Assembly: GCA_022316685.1 (NCBI GenBank) | Contig: JAKJHU010000184.1 | Location: 594,138-658,137 of the forward strand | DNA length: 64,000 nucleotides | Direction: 5' to 3' | Source: Progne subis subis | Lineage: Eukaryota; Chordata; Aves; Passeriformes; Hirundinidae | Shown here: positions 55,501 to 61,504 of the stretch, in pieces | Position numbering within the stretch: the stretch's first letter is position 1 | How the letters are laid out: the number at the start of each line of letters is the position of its first letter | Program-made: the position numbers and the translations under genes | The notes under the pieces: model-generated | What the model was told of the DNA's origin: nothing | Databases searched by the model: none | What the model saw: the letters and a program-made list of their open reading frames with translations, nothing else

Positions 55501-57014
55501 ACCTCATTGATGAAGTCTCTCTCTCGACTGAGAGCGAGCTGGACAGCGCTGTGTCCGCTCTCATCGCGCAGCTCGATGGCACCGATGACCAACCTCCCCT
55601 ATCCCCTGTCTCCAGCCCCCGTGCAGCAGCAGCCAGACCCCCGGGGCAGGGGCCGCGCTCCCACACATGTTTGCTGCAGACCTGAGCAGCCCCTGTAGGC
55701 ACAACTTCGCTCCCACAAAATCCAACAAATCCCCTTTATTCTCCACTCCGGACACAGCCGTGTTCTCCAGCCTGGAGGATGCGGAGTATTCCACATACAC
55801 AGTTATCCACGATGCATCTCCAGCTTCTGAATGTAAGAGCACAGAGCATTAGTTTGCAAGAAAAGATTAAATAGTCTAGAAAGTAACTTGCCCGGCTCTT
55901 CCTGTTCTTCATCCCTCTCTTTGCTAAATGCAAACCCCAAAAACAATTGTGCTACAAAGTCTGGACCGAGCTGGGAAGCCCCCGAGCCTGCCAGTTTCTT
56001 TTCGGCTCCAACAGCCTCATCTTCGAGGAGGGGCTGGGGCCCCCCGTCCCTGGGGAGGCACTCGGACAGCAGCAGCCTGCTGGAGGTGGATGGGGGACTG
56101 CCAGGAGCTCCTGGTAACCGTCTGCGAGTACAGACGGGAGGACATGAGCCAGCTGGCTTCTCCTCTGAGCCTGAGGCAGAAGCGGGACCCTGGGCACGGT
56201 GCTGACCGCACCTCGGGGAGCAGCTCCGCTGCTGCGCTCTGCGCCGCTGCCCAGCGCTGCTCCGAGAGGCTCAGGCTGCGGGGAGCCAGCTCCCTCTGCC
56301 CACGCCCGAGGACGCCGCGGTTTCGTGGCAGCAGCGCTCGTTGAAGTACGAGGCCGTTCCCCAGCTCCGCTCGGCCTGCCCCGCGCTCCCGGGGCTCTGC
56401 CCTTCCCCTCGCACCCGGCCATCCAGGGCAGCCCCTGCAAGTCCAAGAGCCTGGGAGACCTGACCTCGGAGGACATTTCCTGCAACTTCGAGAGCAAGTA
56501 CCAGTACATCAGCAGGAGCTTCGTCTCCTCGGGCCTGCGGGACGGGAAGGCGGCCGCCGCGCAGGGCGCCAGGCCGCACTCCCCGGACGCGCTGACGGAG
56601 CGGCTGCGCAGGCTGCTGTCCCCGGAGCAGGAGGACGGCCGGGAGCCGCCGCACCCCCGGCAGGCGGACGAGGACTGTCCCCGCTCCCTGGTGAGGAAGC
56701 TGTCGTCCCGCAGCCAGAGCCGCGTGCGGAACATCGCCAGCCGCGCCCGGGAGCGGCAGGAGGCGGCGGGCAGGCCCCGGGCCGGCCTGGGCGGGGTGCC
56801 CGGCGTGGTGCTGCGGAGCAAGGCCGCGGGGCCGCCCGCCGCCAACCGCCACTCCACCGGCTCCTACATCGCCCGCTACCTGCACGGCTGCCCCGCCGAG
56901 CGCCGCGGCGTGCCCGAGGGAGCCTGCAACGCCCTGCGGCACGGCTGCGGAGAGCTGCAGCTGCCGCCCGGCCAGCACGACCAGCCCGAGATCTATTTCC
57001 TGCTCAGGCTGTAG
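13462..57014 (+). CDS. PLCH1: PLCH1, phosphoinositide phospholipase C eta-1 (whole coding span)
   Basis: PLC-eta enzymes hydrolyse PtdIns(4,5)P2 to IP3 and diacylglycerol at membranes and are highly calcium sensitive (family knowledge). The sequence shows two alternative first coding exons and 22 common exons in the family order: PH, EF hands, X box, X-Y linker, Y box, C2, serine-rich tail. Counting from exon 1b, catalytic and calcium residues equivalent to PLC-delta1 H311/N312, E341/D343, H356 and E390 are H314/N315, E344/D346, H359 and E393. The tail motifs ([45 protein letters not shown]) separate PLCH1 from PLCH2. Introns are GT-AG with matching phases. One frame break lies in exon 12 and about eight lie in exons 22-23, so as written the frame closes at 55450 (about 1154 codons) rather than at 57014. 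Gene identity is sure; the integrity of the tail is not. Confidence 0.97.
13716..14000 (+). repeat. 36-37 bp CpG-rich minisatellite
   Basis: About eight units of GGTACCGGCTCCGGCCGACA followed by CCACCGATCCCACCCC, decaying into degenerate copies to about 14340. It starts 175 bp into the intron after exon 1a and is responsible for several long chance ORFs on both strands. Confidence 0.93.
16477..16610 (+). mobile_element. CR1 LINE 3' end fragment
   Basis: Runs from GTTCAGGGTTGGAGAGGGCT through GGTGTCCCTGCCCATG to AAGGTCCCTCCAACCCAAAG and CACTCTGATTCTGCGAT, the usual CR1 3' terminus with its degenerate ATTCTATGA-type end. Plus orientation. Confidence 0.85.
16745..17010 (+). mobile_element. Older CR1-like fragment
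   Basis: Shows the order TTTGTTTAGCCTGAGAA, GAGGGGATGTGACTGCTG, AGCTCAGGGAGGA, TTATTTGAACTGATGGGAGA and GTTGGCACAAGAGCAA. This resembles the older CR1 subfamilies, as I remember them, upstream of their 3' end. Diverged. Confidence 0.5.
20990..21570 (+). promoter_or_regulatory. PLCH1: CpG island, probable promoter of the exon 1b transcript
   Basis: A dense CpG stretch (strongest at 21120-21470) directly upstream of exon 1b, with GC-box-like GGGCGT/GGGGCGG elements and repeated CTCCG. No TATA box is seen near 21570. It probably drives the MADLEVYK isoform. Confidence 0.72.
21631..21651 (+). promoter_or_regulatory. Upstream ORF ending on the exon 1b start codon
   Basis: ATG CAC GAG TTA AAA ATT TAA: six codons whose stop overlaps the PLCH1 ATG by one base (TAATG). 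The same frame is open back to an ATG at 21358 (97 codons) if transcription starts that far upstream. Confidence 0.6.
21651..21693 (+). CDS. PLCH1: PLCH1 alternative first coding exon 1b (14 codons)
   Basis: This exon encodes [14 protein letters not shown] and ends with G before gtaagg. G plus TT of exon 2 gives Val, so the join reads SPEKVERCM, which is the N-terminus I know for mammalian PLCH1. It lies just downstream of a CpG island (about 20990-21570), probably its own promoter. The ATG has T at -3 and G at +4, a mediocre context. The stop of an upstream ORF overlaps the start by one base (TAATG). Confidence 0.93.
21694..28024 (+). other. PLCH1: PLCH1 intron 1, first part
   Basis: About 6.3 kb of intron without recognisable exons. 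Several GC-richer patches near 22.8-23.4, 24.6 and 25.2 kb hold only chance ORFs. Confidence 0.6.
28025..29145 (+). repeat. 18-bp minisatellite, about 62 copies, with 162-bp higher-order repeat
   Basis: Unit GGGGCTCAGGGACATCCC, with variants carrying CATCCT, CCACAG, CAGGAACAT, CAGAGACAT and CTCTGGG. Because 18 is divisible by three, five of six frames stay open; the minus frame would encode EPRDVP repeats. These are chance ORFs. Blocks of nine units recur: the TCCTGTGG variants at 28181 and 28343, and at 28271 and 28433, are each 162 bp apart. Confidence 0.97.
29525..29608 (-). mobile_element. CR1 LINE 3' end fragment, reverse orientation
   Basis: TCATAGAATCATGGAATGGT, then TTGGAAGGGACCTTAAAGAC and CCAACCCCCTGCCACGACCA, the reverse complement of the CR1 3' terminus. 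Confidence 0.9.
29609..32551 (+). other. PLCH1: PLCH1 intron 1, last part
   Basis: Unique intron sequence up to the exon 2 acceptor. No exon recognised. Confidence 0.6.
32552..32698 (+). CDS. PLCH1: PLCH1 exon 2, PH domain N-terminal part
   Basis: Acceptor ctcacag, donor gtaaac. It opens with TT completing Val and encodes 48 codons ([16 protein letters not shown] through RKSEKAK), residues 16-63 of the exon 1b form, and leaves one A. This is the start of the PH domain: two beta strands with basic residues ([18 protein letters not shown]) expected to contact phosphoinositides. Confidence 0.97.
32989..33232 (+). CDS. PLCH1: PLCH1 exon 3, PH domain C-terminal part
   Basis: Acceptor tcccccag, donor gtatcc. 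Residues 64-144, including [25 protein letters not shown] and the C-terminal PH helix with its invariant Trp ([16 protein letters not shown]). The exon leaves CA; with the C of exon 4 the junction codon is CAC (His145), where the human protein as I remember it has Gln. GC-rich, and the frame is clean. Confidence 0.96.
34463..34592 (+). CDS. PLCH1: PLCH1 exon 4, EF hand 1
   Basis: Acceptor ggcag, donor gtctgt, phase 2 to 0. Encodes [20 protein letters not shown] onward, residues 146-188. The loop [12 protein letters not shown] has acidic or amide ligands at positions 1, 3, 5 and 12, so it is a canonical calcium-binding EF loop. This fits the reported high calcium sensitivity of PLC-eta. Confidence 0.97.
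36106..36276 (+). CDS. PLCH1: PLCH1 exon 5, EF hands 2-3
   Basis: Acceptor cttag, donor gtatgg, phase 0 to 0, 57 codons (189-245). The second EF loop ([13 protein letters not shown]) is one residue longer than the usual 12, a non-canonical loop typical of the eta class. It is followed by [20 protein letters not shown] and the third EF-like helix pair. Confidence 0.97.
36691..36717 (+). repeat. CCTGTT microsatellite
   Basis: Four tandem CCTGTT units. Confidence 0.85.
38068..38161 (+). CDS. PLCH1: PLCH1 exon 6, EF-hand lobe end
   Basis: Acceptor tgtgcag, donor gtaaaa, phase 0 to 1, 31 codons (246-276): [20 protein letters not shown] and following. It is the helical C-terminal part of the EF lobe leading to the X box, and its last G joins GC of exon 7 to make Gly277. 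Confidence 0.96.
39406..39609 (+). CDS. PLCH1: PLCH1 exon 7, start of catalytic X box
   Basis: Acceptor cccccag, donor gtgggc, 67 codons (278-344). Contains the PLC signature [16 protein letters not shown] with catalytic His314 and calcium ligand Asn315, and ends in CRCVE, where Glu344 is a calcium ligand. The intron that follows turns into a minisatellite within the donor itself (39610-40035). Confidence 0.97.
39610..40035 (+). repeat. 10/20-bp minisatellite starting at the exon 7 splice donor
   Basis: Units GGGGCTGCAC, TGGGCTACAC and TGAGGCTGTAC, about 40 copies in total. The donor gtgggctgcac is itself the first unit. The array gives chance ORFs on both strands. Confidence 0.95.
40139..40208 (-). 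mobile_element. CR1 LINE 3' end fragment, reverse orientation
   Basis: AGAATCACAGAATGGCTGGG followed by CTAAAGATCATCCAGTTCCA and CCCCGTTGCCATGG, a diverged reverse-complement CR1 terminus inside PLCH1 intron 7. Confidence 0.85.
41080..41200 (+). CDS. PLCH1: PLCH1 exon 8, X box
   Basis: Acceptor ttaacag, donor gtaagt. Encodes [20 protein letters not shown] and following, residues 345-384. Asp346 is a calcium ligand and His359 the second catalytic histidine, by alignment with PLC-delta1 D343 and H356. The exon leaves GA, completed by G of exon 9 (Glu385). Confidence 0.97.
41796..41814. repeat. Poly-A tract in intron 8
   Basis: A run of 19 A. An AT dinucleotide stretch lies just upstream at about 41688-41702. 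Confidence 0.85.
42090..42261 (+). CDS. PLCH1: PLCH1 exon 9, X box
   Basis: Acceptor tttccag, donor gtaact. Residues 386-442: [20 protein letters not shown] onward. Glu393 matches calcium ligand E390 of PLC-delta1. It ends KGKILVK; Lys442, with Lys444 at the start of exon 10, forms the phosphate-binding lysine pair. Confidence 0.97.
43720..43827 (+). CDS. PLCH1: PLCH1 exon 10, end of X box and acidic linker
   Basis: Acceptor atttcag, donor gtaggt, phase 0 to 0, 36 codons (443-478). [20 protein letters not shown] continues into DSADEIEDD, the strongly acidic X-Y linker that in this superfamily acts as an autoinhibitory lid over the active site (family knowledge). Confidence 0.96.
44400..44561 (+). 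CDS. PLCH1: PLCH1 exon 11, X-Y linker
   Basis: Acceptor ctttcag, donor gtacgt, 54 codons (479-532), phase 0 to 0. Encodes [40 protein letters not shown] and the segment ending NVNLKQ. Predicted charged helical linker. Frame clean. Confidence 0.96.
45653..45723 (+). CDS. PLCH1: PLCH1 exon 12, X-Y linker, with an apparent 1-nt deletion
   Basis: Acceptor ctgcacag. Encodes [20 protein letters not shown]. The conserved donor gtgagt at 45724 gives a 71-nt exon, one base short of phase 0. The family reads NFGKHK here, so one T of a TTT appears missing near 45710. Joined that way to exon 13, the frame stops early in exon 14. A second donor, gtaaac at 45713, gives a 60-nt exon of 20 codons in perfect phase 0 with exon 13. 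Which donor is used is unknown. Confidence 0.85.
45724..47969 (+). other. PLCH1: PLCH1 intron 12, first part
   Basis: Contains a GC-richer stretch near 46.0-46.7 kb with a 219-codon minus-strand ORF that lacks any family resemblance. Otherwise unremarkable. Confidence 0.5.
47970..48122 (+). repeat. Short minisatellite, 31-42 bp unit
   Basis: Four to five copies of GGCAGCACACAGAAATAACG followed by CCCTGAGG, some with an inserted GGCTGGGCTG spacer. Located about 190 bp before exon 13. Confidence 0.85.
48308..48399 (+). CDS. PLCH1: PLCH1 exon 13, X-Y linker
   Basis: Acceptor cccacag, donor gtgagc. In phase 0 it reads [20 protein letters not shown] and then [10 protein letters not shown], matching the basic-then-acidic linker of PLCH1, and leaves AG for Arg583. 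The other open frame runs into a stop in exon 14. The donor lies in a tandem array that repeats the donor sequence. Confidence 0.93.
48400..48490 (+). repeat. Tandem repeat that copies the exon 13 splice donor
   Basis: Five units of GTGAGCTGGGACCCCACAG (20, 19, 19, 19 and a partial). GT positions are 48400, 48420, 48439, 48458 (gttagc) and 48477; each copy keeps a (C/G)AG|GTGAGC-like donor except the fourth. Use of any later donor reads AGG TGA and stops at once. Confidence 0.93.
48682..48779 (+). CDS. PLCH1: PLCH1 exon 14, start of catalytic Y box
   Basis: Acceptor cccccag, donor gtacgg. Reads [20 protein letters not shown] then [12 protein letters not shown], residues 584-615; the last G begins Gly616. 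[11 protein letters not shown] is the usual beginning of the PLC Y domain. A 74-bp minisatellite begins about 6 bp into the next intron. Confidence 0.97.
48786..49085 (+). repeat. 74-bp minisatellite, 4 copies, next to the exon 14 donor
   Basis: The block CGTCCCTTGTCACTCACGAG recurs at 48805, 48879, 48953 and 49027, exactly 74 bp apart, separated by GGGCTGGCAC doublets and GTGCTGCTGGTGGTGTGG. It begins about 6 bp after the exon. Confidence 0.95.
49492..49671 (+). CDS. PLCH1: PLCH1 exon 15, Y box
   Basis: Acceptor gcatag, donor gtagga, 59 codons (617-675). Contains SFSETRAH (inositol-phosphate contact serine) and [19 protein letters not shown], where Arg657 corresponds to PLC-delta1 R549, a 4-phosphate contact. 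Ends GCQL, continued as VALNYQ in exon 16. Confidence 0.97.
49764..49871 (+). CDS. PLCH1: PLCH1 exon 16, end of Y box
   Basis: Acceptor ctttcag, donor gtaagg, 35 codons (677-711): [20 protein letters not shown] then [15 protein letters not shown]. This closes the TIM barrel; GYVLKPQ is the conserved exit strand before the C2 linker. Confidence 0.97.
50384..50508 (+). CDS. PLCH1: PLCH1 exon 17, barrel-C2 linker and C2 start
   Basis: Acceptor ttccag, donor gtgagg, 41 codons (713-753). [20 protein letters not shown] leads to [15 protein letters not shown], the first C2 beta strand and loop. Phase 0 at the end. Confidence 0.97.
50906..50990 (+). CDS. PLCH1: PLCH1 exon 18, C2 domain
   Basis: Acceptor aaacag, donor gtaaga. 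[20 protein letters not shown] then QTRVVDDN, residues 754-781. DPFVEVEI is the second C2 strand with the calcium-loop Asp. Leaves one G. Confidence 0.97.
51461..51607 (+). CDS. PLCH1: PLCH1 exon 19, C2 domain
   Basis: Acceptor ctgcag, donor gtgagt, 48 codons (783-830). [20 protein letters not shown] and [20 protein letters not shown] are the core C2 strands; Asp809 and Asp811 of WDHD lie in the calcium-binding loop. Confidence 0.97.
52011..52090 (+). CDS. PLCH1: PLCH1 exon 20, C2 domain end
   Basis: Acceptor ccccag, donor gtaggt, 26 codons (832-857). Encodes [20 protein letters not shown] then NETYGK, the last C2 strands. Ends in phase 0. Confidence 0.97.
52091..53317 (+). other. PLCH1: PLCH1 intron 20
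   Basis: About 1.2 kb of intron. No feature recognised. Confidence 0.6.
53318..53377 (+). CDS. PLCH1: PLCH1 exon 21, post-C2
   Basis: Acceptor ctttcag, donor gtagag, exactly 20 codons (858-877): [21 protein letters not shown] short exon in phase 0 on both sides, so skipping it would keep the frame. Confidence 0.94.
53839..54205 (+). CDS. PLCH1: PLCH1 exon 22, start of C-terminal tail, with an internal compensated frameshift
   Basis: Acceptor ccccgcag, donor gtaaga, 122 codons plus G (878-999). Starts [16 protein letters not shown] and continues [11 protein letters not shown] and [18 protein letters not shown], matching the family in one frame. Between about 53917 and 53957 that frame gives an unrelated string, while the +1 frame gives [13 protein letters not shown], the expected PLCH1 basic motif. 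Two opposite indels therefore flank this segment. Reading on past the donor gives 28 more codons and a stop at 54291, a possible intron-retention short tail. Confidence 0.88.
54206..54983 (+). other. PLCH1: PLCH1 intron 22, with readthrough ORF to 54291
   Basis: If retained, the exon 22 frame continues for 28 codons (starting [14 protein letters not shown]) to TAA at 54289-54291. The rest is AT-rich intron. Confidence 0.55.
54984..57014 (+). CDS. PLCH1: PLCH1 exon 23, terminal coding exon, frame broken repeatedly
   Basis: Acceptor taatttag; G plus CC makes Ala1000. The entry frame is open to TGA at 55448-55450. Beyond that, PLCH1 tail homology continues through frame changes near 55405, 55640-55660, 55838, 56092, 56160-56230 and 56395, and possibly near 56000-56045. 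Landmarks by segment are [82 protein letters not shown] and PEIYFLLRL, ending TAG 57012-57014. The last open segment alone covers 56199-57014. The full exon is homologous to the tail, but as written only its first 154 codons are read. Confidence 0.85.
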
Positions 57015-57029
57015 ATGTGCCGTGGGACG

Positions 57030-57553
57030 GCTGCACGGCTCACGCTGATGCAGTGCAATGCGTGGCTCACACACTGCACGGCTCACACGCTGCTGCGGTG
57101 CAGTGCAATGTACGGCTCACACACTGCTGCAGTGCACTGCACAGTTCACACACTGCTGTACTGCACAGATCACACACTCCTGTACTGCACAGATCACACA
57201 CTGCTGCACGGTTCACACACTGCACAGCTCACACACTGCTGCACTGCACAGCTCACACAGTGCACAGCTCACACACTGCACAACTCGCACAGTACCAGCT
57301 CACACACTGCACAGCTCACACACCACTGCACTGCACAGCTCACACACACCGCTGCACTGCACAGCTCACACACTGCACAGCTCACACACCACTGCACTGC
57401 ACAGCTCACACAGTGCACAGCTCACACCACTGCACAACTCGCACAGTACACAGCTCACACACTGACAGCTCACAACCACTGCACTGCACAGCTCACACAC
57501 CGCTGCACTGCACAGCTCACCACACTGCACAGCTCACACACCACTGCACTGCA
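57030..57553 (+). repeat. CACAGCTCACACACTGC minisatellite in the 3' UTR
   Basis: Imperfect 14-26 bp units made of CACACACTGC, TGCACTGCACAGCTCA and related blocks, starting about 15 bp after the stop codon and filling about 520 bp. It would be transcribed as part of the PLCH1 mRNA. Confidence 0.95.
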
Positions 57554-58521
57554 GGGAGGGTTTTAGTGAGCAGCTGCTTGCAGCATTTCAGTTATTTCAC
57601 CGACGCAGTTTCACACCAGTGCATCTGTGGTGATTAACGTGCCTGTTCCTGGCAGAGCTGAGGGCAGTAGGAGCCCCCTCCGTGCTTAGGGCTGCGTTGG
57701 TGTGGGCCAGAGCTGACGGAGCCGTGTGGTGCATTCAGAGCGTTCTGTGGGTGTAACGCTCTAAAGCCTGACCTTGCACTGAAGGCAATACTGGTTTCCT
57801 TGTGTCTTGTCCTCCTGCTTGTAAACAAACCACTTTTGGTGATCACTTTTGGTCTTTTGTGAGGATTCTCCAAAGCACTGTGTTGTCTGGAATGCTGGAC
57901 TGGGGCTTGTTCTGCCCAACAGGCAGCAACCATTCATTGGCATCACTTGTTCTGAATTGTTGTAAATTTTACGTGTTTTCGTGTATGAACTGTGATTCTA
58001 CAGCAAATGGTTTGTAGAATTAGGGTTAGTCCAGATTTGTGAGTCCTGTGTAGCTTTGTTTTCTGCCCTCTCTATGAAGTATGACAACAGTTGTCTTCCT
58101 TTTTGGTTACTGTGTTGATTTGGGACAGAGTGGAATGTGGGAGTAATTCTGCTTTTATGAATGAAAACACTTAATTTCTGCTTATTTTGTTGTGTATTTT
58201 TGCTGTTGGTTGTGTGAGTAGCTTCGGTACGGCAGATCCATTTTCTGTATATTTGTAATTTTATTGCTAAATTGTCAACAGTCAGTGGAATATTTAAACT
58301 GACAGGGTAGAGTGACTATTTTGACTGTTCACCTTTTTCTATGAAGGCTGAAAGTGAATTGGGTGAAGGAATCTCAGACACCTAAAGCTTCCCTGTAGGG
58401 AACAACATAGCTTTATTTTGGTTGGAAGATACTCTTTGCTGTAAGTTTTTCTGATATGTCAAAGACGTACCTTTTACCTCTTTCTTTTGTAATGCAGAGT
58501 ATTATTATTCTTGAGAACATC

Positions 58522-58527
58522 ATTAAA
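58522..58527 (+). terminator. PLCH1: Candidate PLCH1 polyadenylation signal
   Basis: ATTAAA, the commonest variant signal, 1.5 kb after the stop codon. No better hexamer was seen between the stop codon and this point. Confidence 0.4.
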
Positions 58528-59220
58528 ATAGATTTTTAAGCACTCGGTTACATACTTTCTGAAAAAAAAAAAAAATCTGTCTAAATAGAATGGTGCTGAA
58601 TCCAGCAGCAGTTAGTGACTGCACACGTGTCTTGGCAGGAGATGCAAGGAGGGAAGAGCCTTCATTTCACAGGGTGGTTCTTGGCTGGAGGTGGCAGCTG
58701 AGCTCTGCTCTCCCTTCTGGACCAGGAGCCACACTGGAGTTTGTCTGACTGTTCCACTCAGGCTCTAACACAGAGAGTGGCTGTGGTATCACTTGGGAGA
58801 GAACAGTGGATTTTCTAAATAAAAAGCATTTTTCCATGGAGGAACAGAACAGAGACTGGATGAATCCCTTAAGCCTTGGACCTGGATTTCTGTCTCATAG
58901 GATGGTGTGGCAGTTTGGGAGCTGTGACTGGGGCCTAGTAAAAGTGCCTTGTAAGGAAGTAGATGAGAAGATCTCCGTTGTGGGAGGTGAAGAAACTTGC
59001 TTTAATTGGAATTAATTTAGAAAAATTATATGGTGCTTGCAGGAGGTCAGGATAGATTATTGCAGCAGTGTTTTATCACATAATCTCTTATACTTTTCTC
59101 TTAATTTTAGAAGTTAATTCAGATGGGGACAGTTCTTTGCGTGACAGTGACATTTGGCTAATGGAGCAGGGCAGGATCCCTCTAGTGCAGCTGAAGCCAA
59201 ATACACATCACCTTTTTTAC

Positions 59221-59247
59221 ATATAATATATATATGTGTATATATAA
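59221..59247. repeat. AT/TA microsatellite
   Basis: Imperfect TA dinucleotide run with a TGTG interruption. Confidence 0.8.
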
Positions 59248-60892
59248 CATTTCTTCACTTTTTAGTTCGAATGAAAAGCTTCATTTTCTTCCATGGAGCA
59301 GAAGCAATACAAACAAATGTACCTGCTGCCAATCCAGCTGCTCCTGTGGGGATTTTCCTGCCCTCCTGGGATACCTGACCCACCCTGCTGATCCTCCCGT
59401 GCCCAGGTGATGTGGTGCTACTGGTGAGTACTGGTGATGCCAGCCCCGAGCTGGTGTGGGACACTCTGGGTCAGAAATGTTTGTGTCACTGGGGATTGGT
59501 GCTGCAGCAGCGATACGGGGTCCCAGGAAACCCAGCCTGGGGGTGACATGCTCTGGGCAGCAATTCCAAAACTCCATGGGAATGGGACACTTTGGGAAAA
59601 CTGCAAATGCCTCCTGCTCCAGCTTTGTGCCCTGGAGTGTGGATCCCAAGCAGCATTGTACAGAGCAGGGGTTTTAGACACGTGGGTGAGACAGCAATCT
59701 GCACTTCAGACATCTAGAAGGCCATTCAATTTTAGTCCTTGCCCAAAATTAATTAAACTGTCTGAACAAGGATGCAGCTTGTTGAAAATCCATCTAGTGA
59801 AGATTTTTCTGGTGCAGAATCTGCACCAACGCAGAATAAATGATCACTTTAGCCCAGTAAAGGCTGGTGGCTCACATCCTGGGTTAGCAGGCTTAAATTG
59901 CTTTGCTAATTCGTGAAAGAAGGCATAAATTAAACTGTTCAAGAATCTGCAGAGAACAGATGGGTTTGGAATATTACTTTTGAGAAATTATGTATTTTCA
60001 AATTCAAAGCCAGAAAGAGTCTCCAGTTACATTTATATGGTTGTTTACTGGAATATCAGCTGTCCCTGCTTTAAACAGCTGTACAGAATGTTCCAGGTGT
60101 TGGGGAGCCATTCCACATCCCTCCCTCCTGTTCCGACACTTCGGTAGGAGGGCTTTCATCCTCAGTTTCCCATTCACATCTTAAATAAGTTTAAGGTATG
60201 GAAGAATAAAACATTTCATGAAAGAACAGCCAGATTTTCGCCCAGGAGCATGTTGGGTCAGTTTTGGTCTTGGACCGATGCTCATTTGGATTTGTTTTGG
60301 TAAGAATTTAATTCTATTCCTTTTCACAACAGAGAAAATCACGTGCAGCACCCTCAGTCACACACGAGACAGTGGCACAGTGATTACACTGATTACAGAT
60401 CTGCTTAGGCATGCAAGAGAAGTAAGAAATTGAATTTCTACCAGAGATTATCTTTTAAAGTCCTGTGTTGGTTGAGACAGAAAGAAATTAAATGGAAGTG
60501 CCTGGCTGGCCTGGTTGAGGTGGGATTTTGTGTGTGTAGAAAGCCATGGAAGTGGAGATGCCATCTTTTGCACGTGATTTTAGTCTAGCTGAGGACCAGG
60601 ACAGGAGAGTTTGCAGTGGGGGTGCAGCTGAGTTACCGGGCCTTGCCCAGTGCTCCCAGTGCTGGACACAGTTGTGTTTGTATGGGAGGGGAGGGACGGA
60701 GGCAGAGCAGCTGTAGCTGTGCAGTGCTTTGGTAGTCCTTGCTTTAGGAACTGGTTTTTAACAGGAAAAGCCTCTGCAGCAGAGCCTTGTCCTTGCCCTG
60801 GCACTGCTGCAGTCCCAGCAGCGTTTGGAGGCTCCAGCTCCAGCCTGGGGAGCTCGGCAGCCTCTGCAGCTGGAGCCACGGGGATTTGCTAC

Positions 60893-60910
60893 TGTGTGTG
60901 TGTGTGTGTG
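60893..60910. repeat. (TG)9 microsatellite
   Basis: Nine uninterrupted TG dinucleotides. Confidence 0.95.
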
Positions 60911-61382
60911 CAGAGAAAACACAGGAAAGGGATGCTGAAAAGGGAGTCTGAGGTTCTGAGCAGCCTGAATTTCACTGCCTGCTTGGCTGGGCACTTGCAA
61001 ATAAAGATAAATCCCATTCTTCCTGGTGGGTGCATTTAAAAGAAACATGAACTTCCATGGCAGACTTCATAATGACACTGAAATAGTTCCTTTATATCCC
61101 AACCAGTGAGGTCTTTTCCAAAGCCCAGTGTTCTCTGATCTGATCCCAGCACACAGGGAGCACAGCCTGTACCAAGTGACTCCAGGGCTGGGAGCTCTGG
61201 TGTCTGACAGCCCAAACCCTGCAGTGTGGGACAACCCTGGAGCAGTGAGGGAGGGCTGTGACTCCCCTGAGGAGCACCTGGGTGTGCTGCTGCTCTTTGT
61301 GCAGGTTCCTGCAGGAGCTGGGATAAACATCGCTGCAGAGACCCCTTGGGAGCAGCCCTGGGGCTCTGAGCTCTCCCTGGCT

Positions 61383-61504
61383 GTGCCAGGGATCCCCCTG
61401 GAGCTGTGCTGCCCCTCTCCAGCCCCTGTTCCCAGGCACTGTTGTGCCAGGGATCCCCCTGGAGCTGTGCTGCCCCTCTCCAGCCCCTGTTCCCAGGCAC
61501 TGCT
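61383..61504 (+). repeat. 61-bp tandem duplication
   Basis: GTGCCAGGGATCCCCCTGGA through CCCAGGCACTG occurs twice, starting at 61383 and 61444, virtually identical, so it is recent. Confidence 0.95.

Larger units (their letters stand above)
57015..58560 (+). other. PLCH1: PLCH1 3' UTR (candidate)
   Basis: Follows the TAG at 57012-57014. ATTAAA at 58522-58527 is a candidate polyadenylation signal. A genomic A14 at 58562-58575 could cause internal priming artefacts in cDNA. Another AATAAA is at 58818-58823. Confidence 0.5.

Noticed and set aside
55831..55965. A mini-intron explaining one frame change in exon 23
   Set aside because: A gtaaga-like donor exists, but homology to the PLCH1 tail (LESNLPGSS) continues inside the would-be intron, so a base indel explains it better.
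55952..57086. Minus-strand ORFs of 301 and 271 codons opposite exon 23
   Set aside because: Antisense shadows of GC-rich PLCH1 tail sequence and the repeat after it.
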